A stretch of DNA of 64,000 nt from Tamlana flava (GCF_041287255.1 NZ_JBGGTX010000001.1:744001-808000); one strand, 5' to 3'; numbered from the stretch's first letter, positions 9,830-18,335 are shown. Program-made: numbers and translations. The notes: generated from the letters alone by a model not told the origin.

Positions 9830-10066
9830 ATGCGTAAACTTAAATTGATTTGGGATTTTCGTGGACCAGACGCCCATAAAATAGCTGAGCACCACGAAAT
9901 TCACCTAAAGGAATATGTGAAAATTAAGAAGTTAGCCATTACCATTACTGGTGTTGAGGATAATGGCGATATACACAGCATAGCTTATTTGGTGGTTGAT
10001 GAAGCAGACATGAAACCCATACGGGATGCCCTTAAACCGCACAGAGGTCAAGTTTACAATCCTTAA
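9830..10066 (+). CDS. Conserved small protein of unknown function
   Basis: A 78-residue soluble protein with no signal peptide or membrane segment. It is mixed alpha/beta, with the alternating hydrophobic stretch KLAITITGVE and the ending ALKPHRGQVYNP. It carries four His residues clustered at about 16-25 (HKIAEHHEIH), which could bind metal, but this is speculative. I recognise the general type as a short conserved flavobacterial protein, and no named family comes to mind. It stands alone, divergent from the foldase operon, and is followed 12 bp later by the broken PAP2 gene. Confidence 0.75.
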   Translation: MRKLKLIWDFRGPDAHKIAEHHEIHLKEYVKIKKLAITITGVEDNGDIHSIAYLVVDEADMKPIRDALKPHRGQVYNP

Positions 10067-10078
10067 ATCATATTTATT

Positions 10079-10673
10079 TTGAAAGGAAGATTGATTAAGT
10101 ATTTTTTAGGTTATTCACTAATCATTCTCTACGGCTTGAATACAACAGCGCAAGTTCCTCAAGGCAATGGTTCCACACATGAAAAATGGGAATTTGCTTT
10201 AGAAGATACGGGTGATGTGCTTCAAGTTGCCATGCCCGCTATCGCTGGGTTAACAACCATAATTAAAAAAAGATTGGCAAGGGACAAAACAATTTGCACT
10301 TTCTTATGGAACAAGTTTAATTATTACCCATTCACTCAAACGAATCATAAAAAAAGAAAGGCCTGAAGGCAGAAATCTGTACGACGCATTTCCTTCGGGG
10401 CATACCACATCCGCATTTTCATCTGCATCTTTTATACAACGCCGGTATGGCTGGAAATATGGCAAATGGGCCTATTTAGGGGCAACCATTGTAGGCGTTA
10501 GCCGAATGGAAGGCCCCGATGGCTGGCACGACCATTGGGACGTTTTGGCTGGAGCCGTTGTGGGCATTGGAAGCACCTATATTTTTACCTCGCCATATAC
10601 CAAGGAGCATTTAGAAAATGGCTTTAGTTCGGAAAATGAAGCATATTTGCTCGGTTTACGTTATAAGTTTTAA
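10079..10673 (+). pseudogene. PAP2-family phosphatase, split by a +1 frameshift in an A7 run
   Basis: Membrane or periplasmic PAP2 acid phosphatase of the lipid phosphatase type. The first part (signal peptide ending NTTAQ, then DTGDVLQVAMPAIAG) is in the frame beginning at the TTG at 10079. The catalytic part is in another frame: KKERPEG, then FPSGHTTSAF, then SRMEGPDGWHDHWDV, which are the three PAP2 phosphatase signatures. The two parts join cleanly if one A is removed from the A7 tract at 10265-10271, giving IIKKDWQGTKQFALSYG. Without the correction the protein stops at 10366. The stop of the restored frame is at 10671-10673. It could be a real mutation, a phase-variable tract or an assembly error. 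Confidence 0.85.
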
Positions 10674-10848
10674 CGCATTTTGCCATGAACGTAATTGAAG
10701 ATATAAGAAAAAACGATGACTTGATTTTAAAGAAAATTTCAACTAATTTCGTTTAAAAACTAATATTAGTTACTTGTGCTGAGCGTGTATTAGCATTAAA
10801 ACTAAGCATGTTTCGAAATTATTATTCATCATGATTAACCAATAACCA

Positions 10849-11598
10849 ATGATAAATTTCTTTAGAAAAATTCGACAAAATTTACTTTTCGAAAGCAAAA
10901 CAGGAAAGTATCTAAAATACTCTCTTGGAGAAATTGTTCTTGTCGTCATTGGAATTTTAATTGCTCTTCAGATAAATACATGGAATGAAAACCAAAAGCA
11001 TATAAAAAAAGAGCATACCTTTTTGGTAGAGGTACTCAAATCACTTAAAAGAGATTTGGGCAGAACTAAATTTATATATAATAATCGTGCTCTTACCAAA
11101 AGAAATGATATTTCTACTATTATTAAAGACTTAAACCAGATACCGCTACCTGCGGATTCTATTCTCAGAAATTCGTTCGAACAGATGACGATGACCTTAA
11201 GTTTTATTTACGACAAGGGAGCCTATGAGTCCTTAAAATCTTATGGAATTGACTTAATTCGCGATAATTCACTCAGGCAGAATATTGTTAGGATGTACGA
11301 AAACGATCTTCCTCTTGGTATCATTTTTATTGATGCTGACCGAGATGTTCAGGAAGAAATGAGATATAAACTTACCAATGAAATTTTTACATTCAGAGAA
11401 GAAACATTAAATAAAAACAGTGAAATTGGCGTTCCGCACATTGATTATAATTCTTTAAAGAATAATAGGGCCTTTAACCAATTGGTATATTTGGAAAAAG
11501 ATGTAGCAAATAATTATGTTCGAAGGCTAGAAGATAAAATTTCAGATTTCGAGGAATTAATTCTAAGTATTCAAAACGAATTGAATAAGTCGAAATAA
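10849..11598 (+). CDS. DUF6090-like single-pass membrane protein
   Basis: A 249-residue protein with a basic N-terminus (FFRKIRQNLL), the segment GKYLKYSLGEIVLVVIGILIALQINTWNE containing one transmembrane helix at about residues 26-45, and a long charged, probably helical C-terminal domain. The N-terminal pattern ending in LQINTWNE is the hallmark of a large family in flavobacteria, which I take to be DUF6090. The function is unknown. There is no operon partner: 175 bp of non-coding sequence precede it and 210 bp follow. The N-terminal family pattern is clear, and the number of the family is from memory. Confidence 0.8.
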   Translation: MINFFRKIRQNLLFESKTGKYLKYSLGEIVLVVIGILIALQINTWNENQKHIKKEHTFLVEVLKSLKRDLGRTKFIYNNRALTKRNDISTIIKDLNQIPLPADSILRNSFEQMTMTLSFIYDKGAYESLKSYGIDLIRDNSLRQNIVRMYENDLPLGIIFIDADRDVQEEMRYKLTNEIFTFREETLNKNSEIGVPHIDYNSLKNNRAFNQLVYLEKDVANNYVRRLEDKISDFEELILSIQNELNKSK

Positions 11599-11808
11599 AC
11601 TATAAATGAATACTGCTTTATTCGTTTAATAATTACAAAAACAAAACAAAGCACATAATTCATTACACATTTGGCTAGGAGAAGCAAAAATTCTTACTTT
11701 TATTAAAAATGGTTCTCAACAAATCATCATGAGAACGATTTTGGGTGGAAACCATAGCCAAACCGTTAAACTAACTTATCCCCAATCTTACAATTAACAA
11801 ACATTTCT

Positions 11809-12351
11809 ATGGATTTTTCTTTAGATAGCTTTTTAAAATCTGGCCATAGCATTGAATACAAAAAAAACGAACACCTTTTAAACCAAGGCGATGTTTCAAA
11901 ACGCGTTTTTTTTATTATTGAAGGTGTGGTACGTCATTATGTTATAGATTATTCGGGCAACGAAAAAACCATAAGAATTTCAAAAGAGCATGATTTCTTC
12001 TATTCCTCCAATGTTAGTTATTGGACGGGCGAACCCTCATACATTAACTGTCAAGCGCTTTTAAACACTAAATTAATTTTTTGGACTAAAGATGAATTGG
12101 ATGCCTTAAGAGTCAATCAACCTGAATTTGCCAAATTTGAAACGGCTAAACTTAAAGACTTTATTGTGGAAAAGCACAATAAGGAAATTTCAAGAATCAT
12201 TAAGAATGCCGAAGAACGATTGATTGAATTTAATGAAACAGATTTAAACCTTTTTAACCGTATTCCGCACCACATCATTGCTTCTTACCTTGATATGACA
12301 CCCGAAACTTTGTCGCGTTTACGGGCAAAATTCAAAAAACTTAAATCTTGA
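11809..12351 (+). CDS. Crp/Fnr-family transcriptional regulator
   Basis: DNA-binding regulator of 180 residues. An N-terminal cyclic-nucleotide-binding-like beta-roll (about 5-115, with NEHLLNQGDVSKRVFFIIEG) is followed by a dimerisation helix and a short C-terminal helix-turn-helix (IIASYLDMTPETLSRLRAKF, about 157-176). There is no Cys cluster of the Fnr type. Such short flavobacterial members are often of unknown ligand. It lies alone; a 7-bp inverted repeat (GTTCTCA 11712-11718, TGAGAAC 11730-11736) lies about 75 bp upstream and could be an operator or merely a hairpin. Downstream, 2.2 kb away, are palindromes of the GACT-N6-AGTC kind that a Crp-type protein could recognise. Confidence 0.9.
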   Translation: MDFSLDSFLKSGHSIEYKKNEHLLNQGDVSKRVFFIIEGVVRHYVIDYSGNEKTIRISKEHDFFYSSNVSYWTGEPSYINCQALLNTKLIFWTKDELDALRVNQPEFAKFETAKLKDFIVEKHNKEISRIIKNAEERLIEFNETDLNLFNRIPHHIIASYLDMTPETLSRLRAKFKKLKS

Positions 12352-12417
12352 TATAGATCAATGCCCAGCCATATTTTTCATTTTAGTTTTGCTGCGTCAA
12401 TCTTAAAAAGTAAAAAA

Positions 12418-13062
12418 ATGAAAAAATTATTTATGATTCTTGCAGTATTAATAACGTTTTTTGGATGTTCTGAAGACCAGTTTGTTGGTTCTGGCCAAAC
12501 CATTTCAGAATTTAGGCCTGTAGAATATTTTGATGCTGTTTCAAGCGAGGGCACCTTTTATGTAACCATTACAAAAGGTACCGAGCAAAGTGTTGAAATT
12601 ATTGCCGACAACAATATTATGGGCAGAGTACGAACCGATGTTAAAAATGGAAAATTAGAATTGTCCCTAGCCGATGGAAGTTACCGAAACGTACATTTAG
12701 AAGCCCATTTAACTGTGATTAGTTTAACAGAAATTGAAAATTCGGGCACGGGTGACATGTACGTGTACAACAACACCAATGTTCAAAATTTTAAGGCGTT
12801 TAACAGTGGCAATGCTAACATTTATCTGGAGGGCAGTTGTAATGGTTTAGATATTACAAATGAAGGCTCGGGTAGTATTTTTGCTTTCAACATGCCATCA
12901 AAAAGGTGTAACATTGATAACGAAGGGTCTGGTGAAATTGAAGTGGCCTGTGAATCAAACCTAGATGTAAAAATTGAAGGAAGCGGGAATGTTTATTACA
13001 GGGGAACCCCTTCAATGAATGTTAATATTTTAGGTTCAGGACAAGTCATCAATGACAACTAA
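12418..13062 (+). CDS. Lipoprotein with DUF2807 (head GIN) beta-helix domain
   Basis: Surface or periplasmic lipoprotein of 214 residues. The signal peptide ends FFGC (lipobox Cys about residue 16). The remainder is a right-handed beta-helix-type domain, with the repeated motif IENSGTGDMYV, NEGSGSIFAF, NEGSGEIEV and IEGSGNVYY, diagnostic for DUF2807. I place the start at the ATG at 12418 (MKKLFMILAVLITFF), directly before the signal peptide; an in-frame ATG at 12361 gives an unlikely 19-residue extension. The function of the family is unknown. A strong terminator follows. Confidence 0.9.
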   Translation: MKKLFMILAVLITFFGCSEDQFVGSGQTISEFRPVEYFDAVSSEGTFYVTITKGTEQSVEIIADNNIMGRVRTDVKNGKLELSLADGSYRNVHLEAHLTVISLTEIENSGTGDMYVYNNTNVQNFKAFNSGNANIYLEGSCNGLDITNEGSGSIFAFNMPSKRCNIDNEGSGEIEVACESNLDVKIEGSGNVYYRGTPSMNVNILGSGQVINDN

Positions 13063-13114
13063 CCCATTAAACGTTTAAATGAAGTAACAATAAACAAATA
13101 AAAACGTCTAACCT

Positions 13115-13151
13115 AAAAGAGAACGTATTTTTACAAACGTTCTCTTTTTTT
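13115..13151 (+). terminator. Rho-independent terminator after the DUF2807 gene
   Basis: A perfect 12-bp stem, AAAAGAGAACGT (13115-13126) with ACGTTCTCTTTT (13137-13148), a 10-nt loop, and a run of T at 13145-13151. Confidence 0.9.
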
Positions 13152-13190
13152 ATAATTAACTTAACCACATAATTATTAAAATGGAAATCC

Positions 13191-14480
13191 ATGAAAAAGC
13201 TTTTTCTTTTTCTTCTTATTCTTTCAATGGCTTGCAAAAATCCAGTTGCCGAAAAGGTGAGTAATCAGGAAACACTAACCCTATTGGATAGTTTAATTGA
13301 AACACAAAACTATTTTAAACTGAAAGAAAGCTTTTATGCCCAAAAGGACAATCTCTCAAAAGACCACGAACTATATTACCAAGCTATTGTGCTTAATGTC
13401 TTCAATAAATTATCGGAATCCAACGCGGTGATTGATGAGTTATTGAGCCAAAGTAAGGCCAAACTCTCAGACACCGTTCTTAATACCCTTTATAATACCA
13501 AATTGCTCAATCATGTGAATTTATATGAATATGGTGATGCAGCCATGGCAAGTAAATATATTCAAGAAAACTTCCTTCAGTTGAATGATTCCTCTGATAT
13601 TGAAAACTTGGAAAACGAAATCAACATTTGGACGTCCTTAAAAAACATCCCAAAGCAGGAAATTATTAAAAGTACCGACGTTTCTTTTCCAATAGTTAAG
13701 GACAAAGTTGGGCTGTTCAACGTTGATGTATCCATAAACAGCAAAACCAAAAACTTTATATTTGATACAGGCGCAAACATTTCGGTCATTAAAAAATCAC
13801 TTGTTGAAGAACTAGGCTTAACATTTATTGAATCCAACTTTTATGTAACCGCCTTTACGGGTCAAAGAGTGGATAGCGAACTCGCTATAGCCAATGAATT
13901 GACAATTGGAGACCTCATGTTTAAAAACGTGGTGTTCTTGGTACTTAATGATGACGATATTTCCTTTCCTCAAATAGATTATTACATAAATGGGATTATA
14001 GGATTCCCAGTAATCGAAGCCATGGATGAAATTAGAATTTCAAAAAACGATACCATTTCCATTCCCAAAACTCCCATAGACTACAATATAAACAATTTTG
14101 CCCTAGATGGACTAACGCCCATAATTGCAGTTACCTATAAAAAAGACTCCTTGAGTTTTGGGTTTGATACCGGTGCGAGACAAACTGCATTGTATGAACC
14201 ATTTTTCGAGAAATATAAAACCGAAATAGAAGAAAACTATACACCTACAACCTTTCAATCCGGCAGTGGAGGAGGGTTTATAGAATTTGAGGGTTACGTA
14301 TTGGATAGTTTGCATTTAAGTGTTGGAAAATCGGGAGCCTGGCTGAAAGACTTGCGGCTTCACACAAACAATATCGGAACCGATGTCAATCACTTTCATG
14401 GCAACTTTGGCCAAGACTTTATCAAACAATTTGATGAAATGATTATTAGTTTTAAATATGGCTCTGTTCTTTTTAAATGA
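13191..14480 (+). CDS. Lipoprotein aspartyl protease (retropepsin-like, two DTG motifs)
   Basis: Predicted exported lipoprotein of 429 residues: signal peptide ending SMAC, then about 145 residues of helical repeats (TPR-like). Two pepsin/retropepsin-type aspartic protease lobes follow. The active-site motifs are FDTGANISVI (about residue 190) and FDTGARQTALY (about residue 325). Two DTG lobes in one chain suggest an internally paired monomeric protease. It lies alone between two terminators. The substrate is unknown. The family is known in flavobacteria as retropepsin-like aspartic protease; assignment by motifs is good. Confidence 0.88.
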   Translation: MKKLFLFLLILSMACKNPVAEKVSNQETLTLLDSLIETQNYFKLKESFYAQKDNLSKDHELYYQAIVLNVFNKLSESNAVIDELLSQSKAKLSDTVLNTLYNTKLLNHVNLYEYGDAAMASKYIQENFLQLNDSSDIENLENEINIWTSLKNIPKQEIIKSTDVSFPIVKDKVGLFNVDVSINSKTKNFIFDTGANISVIKKSLVEELGLTFIESNFYVTAFTGQRVDSELAIANELTIGDLMFKNVVFLVLNDDDISFPQIDYYINGIIGFPVIEAMDEIRISKNDTISIPKTPIDYNINNFALDGLTPIIAVTYKKDSLSFGFDTGARQTALYEPFFEKYKTEIEENYTPTTFQSGSGGGFIEFEGYVLDSLHLSVGKSGAWLKDLRLHTNNIGTDVNHFHGNFGQDFIKQFDEMIISFKYGSVLFK

Positions 14481-14504
14481 TTTTATAAGATAAACTGAAT
14501 TGGC

Positions 14505-14526
14505 AGCCTAAAAAACACTTAGGTTT
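14505..14526 (+). terminator. Possible weak terminator after the aspartyl protease gene
   Basis: A short stem, AGCCTAA (14505-14511) with TTAGGTT (14519-14525), one G-T pair, and only a short T-run. A weak candidate. Confidence 0.4.
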
Positions 14527-14574
14527 ATAAAAATTTCCAACCTCTTTCGTTTATGCATGCTGAACTTGTTTCTA

Positions 14575-14617
14575 TAACGACTGTCATAAGTCATTGAAAC
14601 GACTCATATAAGCCAAG
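14575..14617 (+). repeat. Left piece of the non-coding repeat (copy A), with tandem GACT-N6-AGTC-like palindromes
   Basis: These 43 bases align to 50984-51025 with 37 identities, five mismatches and one gap. Both copies hold two AACGAC units exactly 22 bp apart (14576-14581 and 14598-14603). Each unit begins a palindrome-like site, GACT-N6-AGTC in the first and GACTCATATAAGCC in the second. Sites two helical turns apart are typical of tandem regulator binding, but the element may equally be part of a mobile or structured unit. The piece ends in CCAAG at the same point at which copy B continues into GATGGAA. Confidence 0.75.
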
Positions 14618-14691
14618 TTACCTGCAACCTAAAAACGAGTTTAAACGCATCCAACCTGTTTACTAATCCATTATTTCAATAGCTTATTTTG

Positions 14692-14699
14692 TACATTTG
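14692..14699 (+). promoter_or_regulatory. -7 box-like sequence directly before the DUF6660 gene
   Basis: TACATTTG matches the TANNTTTG consensus, but no TTG is found at the right distance upstream. It lies only 5 bases before the ATG at 14705, so a transcript from it would be nearly leaderless. Treat as possible. Confidence 0.4.
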
Positions 14700-14704
14700 C
14701 AACA

Positions 14705-15028
14705 ATGAAAACACTTTATTTAATCTTGGCTTTATACTCTTTTTGCCTTTCAACAATTCCTTGTTGTTTGGATGATAATTGTAATGACGAAATACAAACA
14801 GAGCAAACAGATAATCATTTGGAAAAAGAAGAAGACCATCGTGATAGTGATTGGTCTATTTGCTCACCATTTTTAACCTGTGGAACGTGTTCAGGATTTG
14901 TATATTCAAAGTTGAACTTTCACTTCAAAAAAATCCATTTCAATAAAAGTAAATTTATTGTGGTTTATCTACCTCAATTTACAGATGATTTTTTTGTCAA
15001 AATCTGGCAACCTCCGAAAATAAGTTAA
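14705..15028 (+). CDS. DUF6660-like small exported Cys-rich protein
   Basis: A 107-residue protein with a signal peptide (MKTLYLILALYSFCLSTIP). The exported part contains CCLDDNCNDE, an acidic/His stretch (HLEKEEDHRD) and a second Cys cluster, CSPFLTCGTCSGF, and ends IWQPPKIS. The Cys and His content suggests metal or redox chemistry in the periplasm, which is inference. It is the first gene of a unit with a TonB receptor that starts 92 bp after its stop. The His-rich protein at 48254 sits in the same position before another TonB receptor and also ends with a PP-containing tail. The DUF6660 name is from family memory. Confidence 0.8.
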   Translation: MKTLYLILALYSFCLSTIPCCLDDNCNDEIQTEQTDNHLEKEEDHRDSDWSICSPFLTCGTCSGFVYSKLNFHFKKIHFNKSKFIVVYLPQFTDDFFVKIWQPPKIS

Positions 15029-15061
15029 TGATACAAAAGTGATTAATCCACTATAAATTGT

Positions 15062-15083
15062 TAGCGGTGCTAAACACCACTAG
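15062..15083 (+). other. Small hairpin in the DUF6660-receptor intergenic region
   Basis: TAG-C-GGTG, loop CTAAA, CACC-A-CTA form a stem with one mismatch. It has no T-run. It could stabilise the upstream message or modulate expression between the two genes; no firm function. Confidence 0.4.
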
Positions 15084-15120
15084 CCCAATTATTTTTATCA
15101 TTTATAAAAATATTAGACAA

Positions 15121-17298
15121 ATGAAAAATTTCATCTTGCTTTTGTCTGTAATGCTATATACATCTTTGGGTTTTGGACAAAACATATTAAAAGCCATTGT
15201 AAAAGATAACCAGAGCAAAGAAACCCTCCTGGGTGCAACAGCAAATTTGGACGGTACAGCCAATGGTGCCATCACAGACCAAAACGGGTACTTAGAAATC
15301 AATAATATTCCGAATGGAAACCAAACAATAATTTTTAGATATATAGGATATAAAGTGACAAAGATAACTTTCAACTTTCCTTTATCAGAAACTGAACCCG
15401 TTAAGATTTTACTTTCCAAAAGCGAAGGGGAAGAATTGGATGAAGTGGTGATTGCTTCCACTCGCTCCAAAAGAACTATCTACAACATACCAACACGAAT
15501 CGAAGCCATTTCGGGAGAGGAACTCGAGGAAAAGGGAAACATGAAACCTGGTGACATCCGTATGATGCTGAACGAGAGTACAGGGATACAAACGCAACAA
15601 ACATCTGCAACTTCCTACAATTCAAGCATCCGAATCCAAGGGCTTGACGGGAAATACACACAAATATTAAGAGATGGTTTTCCTTTGTATGCAGGGTTTT
15701 CAGGCGGTTTAAGTTTGATGCAAATTGCACCACTTGATTTAAAACAAGTGGAAGTCATTAAGGGGGCTTCTTCAACCCTTTATGGAGGTGGTGCCATTGC
15801 AGGCTTGGTAAATCTTTTATCAAAAACGCCCAAAGAAGAAAGGGAACTAAGCTTTATGTTGAACGGCACCTCTGCTTTAGGCTTGGATGTCAGCGGATTT
15901 TATTCCCAAAAGTTCAATAATAAAGTTGGTACCACCATTTTTGCTTCCTATAATCTAGGCACCCCTTATGACCCCGCAGATATAGGGCTTACGGCCATTC
16001 CTGAATTCAGGCGTTATACTATAAATCCAAAGGTTTTTTTGGATTTTGATGATAAGACCTCACTCAACATTGGTTTCAATAGCATTGTGGAAGACCGCAT
16101 AGGTGGTGACATTAAATACATTGAAGGAGATGGTAATGCCACAAACTCATTTTTTGAAAAGAACAATACCAATCGCTTTAGCACCCAATTAGGAATAGAC
16201 CACCTTATAAGCGACAAATCAAGACTATCACTCAAAAACAGTGTGAGTTATTATGACCGAAAAATTGAAATCCCAGATTTCACATTTTCAGGTGTACAGT
16301 TATCTTCATTCAGTGAAGCAACTTATACGTACAGAGAAACGAAATCGGAATGGATAATTGGCCTTAACCTTTGGACAGATAAATTCACACAAGACCCATT
16401 AAATATTTCAGAGGTTGTTGATTATAAGTATATCACTTCAGGCATATTTGTACAAAATACTTGGGATGCAACAGACAAATTTGCATTGGAAACTGGTTTC
16501 AGAGGGGATTATCAGAATGAATATGGTTTTTTCGCATTGCCCAGAATCTCTGCATTATTAAAAGTAAACCAAAAATTGAGCATGCGCCTTGGTGGCGGTA
16601 TAGGTTACAAAACCCCAACTGTTTTCACTGAAGATGCCGAACGCATACAATTCAGAAATGTATTGCCCATTAATGTTTCCAACACAAAAGCTGAGCAGAG
16701 TGTTGGTGGTAATTTCGACATGAACTTTAAAACTCCATTATCAGAACAATTATTTTTTAGTATAAATACCCTATTCTTTTACACACAAATTGAAGACCCC
16801 TTAGTGCTCGCTTTGTTAAACAATGGATTTTATGAGTTTCAACAACCTAATGGCTTTATTGATACAAAAGGTATTGAAACAAATATAAAGTTGACTTATG
16901 GTGACTTAGCCCTTTTTATTGGTTATACTCTAGCCGATGTAAATGAACATTACAATAGAACGGAGAAAACCTTCCCGTTGGTTTCAACACACCGACTTAA
17001 TAATGTTCTAATGTATGAAATGGAAGAAAAATTAAAAATTGGCTTGGAAGCATATTACTTTAGCCCTCAAAAATTAAATGACGGGACAACTGGCAGACAG
17101 TATTGGCTTTTTGGGTTTATGGTAGAAAAGTTATGGGACAATTTCTCCATTTTCATCAACTTTGAAAACTTTGGAGACACTCGACAAACAAAGTTTGGCA
17201 CTATCTTTACAGGTTCAATCGGCAACCCCGTGTTCAGGGACATTTATGCGCCTGTAGATGGCTTTGTGGTGAATGGAGGTATAAAAATAAGGCTATAG
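15121..17298 (+). CDS. TonB-dependent outer-membrane receptor (paired with DUF6660)
   Basis: Outer-membrane active transporter of 725 residues. A signal peptide (ending GFGQ) is followed by a CarboxypepD_reg-like domain (about 22-105), a plug domain (about 110-235: IRIQGLDGKYTQILRDGFPLY, KGASSTLYGGGAIAGLVN) and a 22-strand barrel whose last residues end in a typical beta strand, NGGIKIRL. I place the start at ATG 15121 rather than an in-frame codon at 15058, because the signal peptide begins there. It has no SusD partner, so a small ligand (metal chelate, siderophore or cofactor) is more likely than a glycan. The barrel lacks the His-rich loop seen in the receptor at 48640. Its flanks carry pieces of the same repeat. 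Confidence 0.93.
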   Translation: MKNFILLLSVMLYTSLGFGQNILKAIVKDNQSKETLLGATANLDGTANGAITDQNGYLEINNIPNGNQTIIFRYIGYKVTKITFNFPLSETEPVKILLSKSEGEELDEVVIASTRSKRTIYNIPTRIEAISGEELEEKGNMKPGDIRMMLNESTGIQTQQTSATSYNSSIRIQGLDGKYTQILRDGFPLYAGFSGGLSLMQIAPLDLKQVEVIKGASSTLYGGGAIAGLVNLLSKTPKEERELSFMLNGTSALGLDVSGFYSQKFNNKVGTTIFASYNLGTPYDPADIGLTAIPEFRRYTINPKVFLDFDDKTSLNIGFNSIVEDRIGGDIKYIEGDGNATNSFFEKNNTNRFSTQLGIDHLISDKSRLSLKNSVSYYDRKIEIPDFTFSGVQLSSFSEATYTYRETKSEWIIGLNLWTDKFTQDPLNISEVVDYKYITSGIFVQNTWDATDKFALETGFRGDYQNEYGFFALPRISALLKVNQKLSMRLGGGIGYKTPTVFTEDAERIQFRNVLPINVSNTKAEQSVGGNFDMNFKTPLSEQLFFSINTLFFYTQIEDPLVLALLNNGFYEFQQPNGFIDTKGIETNIKLTYGDLALFIGYTLADVNEHYNRTEKTFPLVSTHRLNNVLMYEMEEKLKIGLEAYYFSPQKLNDGTTGRQYWLFGFMVEKLWDNFSIFINFENFGDTRQTKFGTIFTGSIGNPVFRDIYAPVDGFVVNGGIKIRL

Positions 17299-17404
17299 GG
17301 ATAAAACCTTAAAGACCTTAAGAGAACTAAACCAAAACATAAACACAAAAAAAGGAATCAGACAACAAAAGTATATAAAAATAGTGGTCCAAGTGCTTAA
17401 ACTA

Positions 17405-17507
17405 AAGGGAATTTTATAAATTCATGGGCGGTGCCAAACCGTAAAGCTAGTGTGTAAAAATTCACTACTTTTCCTAAACCGAATCGATGGAAGAAATTCA
17501 GCGAAAG
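17405..17507 (+). repeat. Right pieces of the non-coding repeat (copy A)
   Basis: Bases 17486-17507 match 51025-51046 at 20 of 22 positions (GATGGAA, then ATTCAGCGAAAG). Bases 17405-17430 (AAGGGAATTTT ... ATGGGCG) resemble 51260-51277, with an 8-base insertion. In copy B the GATGGAA piece directly follows the piece that here lies at 14575-14617, so the two copy-A pieces bracket the DUF6660-receptor unit. The order of the AAGGGAA and GATGGAA pieces is reversed relative to copy B. Short matches, so moderate confidence. Confidence 0.55.
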
Positions 17508-17516
17508 ATAAAAAAG

Positions 17517-17747
17517 TCATTTTTTTGGATATTGCTTTTGAATATTCCTGACCAAGTCTTCCAAACCGTTTAGCTTTAACTCGTAAACCTGTTTGAGCAT
17601 ATCGCCCAATTTACCTTTGGGGAAACCTTGGTTGTGGTACCATACCACATAATATTCAGGTAAATCAATTAAATAACGGTTTTTGTATTTACCATAGGGC
17701 ATTTTGGTATGTGCCAAATCGATTAAGAATTGTTTATCGGACAGCAT
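17517..17747 (-). CDS. DUF3820 family protein
   Basis: A 76-residue soluble protein. The segment MPYGKYKNRYLIDLPEYYVVWY followed by FPKGKLGDML and ELKLNGLEDLV matches DUF3820, a small bacterial family whose precise function is unsettled. The ATG at 17745-17747 lies 2 nt after the stop of the DUF922 gene, so the two are co-transcribed. It may be the last gene of the guaA-LysM-DUF922 series, although larger gaps separate the first members. Confidence 0.88.
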   Translation of the reverse strand: MLSDKQFLIDLAHTKMPYGKYKNRYLIDLPEYYVVWYHNQGFPKGKLGDMLKQVYELKLNGLEDLVRNIQKQYPKK

Positions 17748-17749
17748 GC

Positions 17750-18292
17750 TTATTCTATTGATTTATATGTTGCCAATTTTTGAAGTTCTAACCTTATAAA
17801 GGCAGACGACTTATCTTGTGTTTCGTAATTTCGGGAATAGTCGGTTTCATAATCATAAGCACTTTGAATTTCCGAAGGCTCTTTATTTATATTTTCATGA
17901 ATGCCTTTCAGTTCCTTTCTAATGTTATTGGAAACCCTTAACTCGCTGATACGTTCCCTAAATTTTCGGGCATATAATTCCGTAATATAAAAATGCAATT
18001 GTTCATGCCCCAAAGCATAATCATCGGCTTGCTCTACTTTGTACCAAGATTGCTCCGGATAAAAATGGGCATGTACTTCTGAAGTAAAACTTACCACCTG
18101 ATTTTTATCGGTTTGGGTAATGGAAAAACCAAAGGTTATACCCGATGCTGTTATGGCTGCGGCGTTTTCATTATCATTCGGCTTTGACTTAAAATCTGCC
18201 CACGACAATCTATGAACTTCACTCCAAGATAAGACAGGTTCGTCTTGTTTGAAAAATAAAAAACCACAAAATAAAAGGATGACTTTAAGCAC
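17750..18292 (-). CDS. DUF922-type putative zinc metalloprotease
   Basis: A 180-residue exported or membrane-anchored protein with a short hydrophobic N-terminus (VILLFCGFLFF). The domain opens with WSEVHRLSWADFKSKP, typical of DUF922, and has the zinc-metallopeptidase motif HEQLHFYITELYARKF (HExxH at about residues 99-103). The start is GTG at 18290-18292; no ATG precedes the hydrophobic segment. It is coupled to the DUF3820 gene (2-nt gap). Activity and substrate are unproven. Confidence 0.85.
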   Translation of the reverse strand: MLKVILLFCGFLFFKQDEPVLSWSEVHRLSWADFKSKPNDNENAAAITASGITFGFSITQTDKNQVVSFTSEVHAHFYPEQSWYKVEQADDYALGHEQLHFYITELYARKFRERISELRVSNNIRKELKGIHENINKEPSEIQSAYDYETDYSRNYETQDKSSAFIRLELQKLATYKSIE

Positions 18293-18335
18293 AAACTAAA
18301 TATTCTAGAGATAAAACGACCTACCGTTAAACTTA

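Noticed and set aside
10684..10760. Short ORF after the PAP2 pseudogene (24 codons)
   Set aside because: No family, no spacing support, AT-rich.
11712..11736. 7-bp inverted repeat upstream of the Crp-like gene as terminator
   Set aside because: No T-run; may be an operator but there is no supporting second site.
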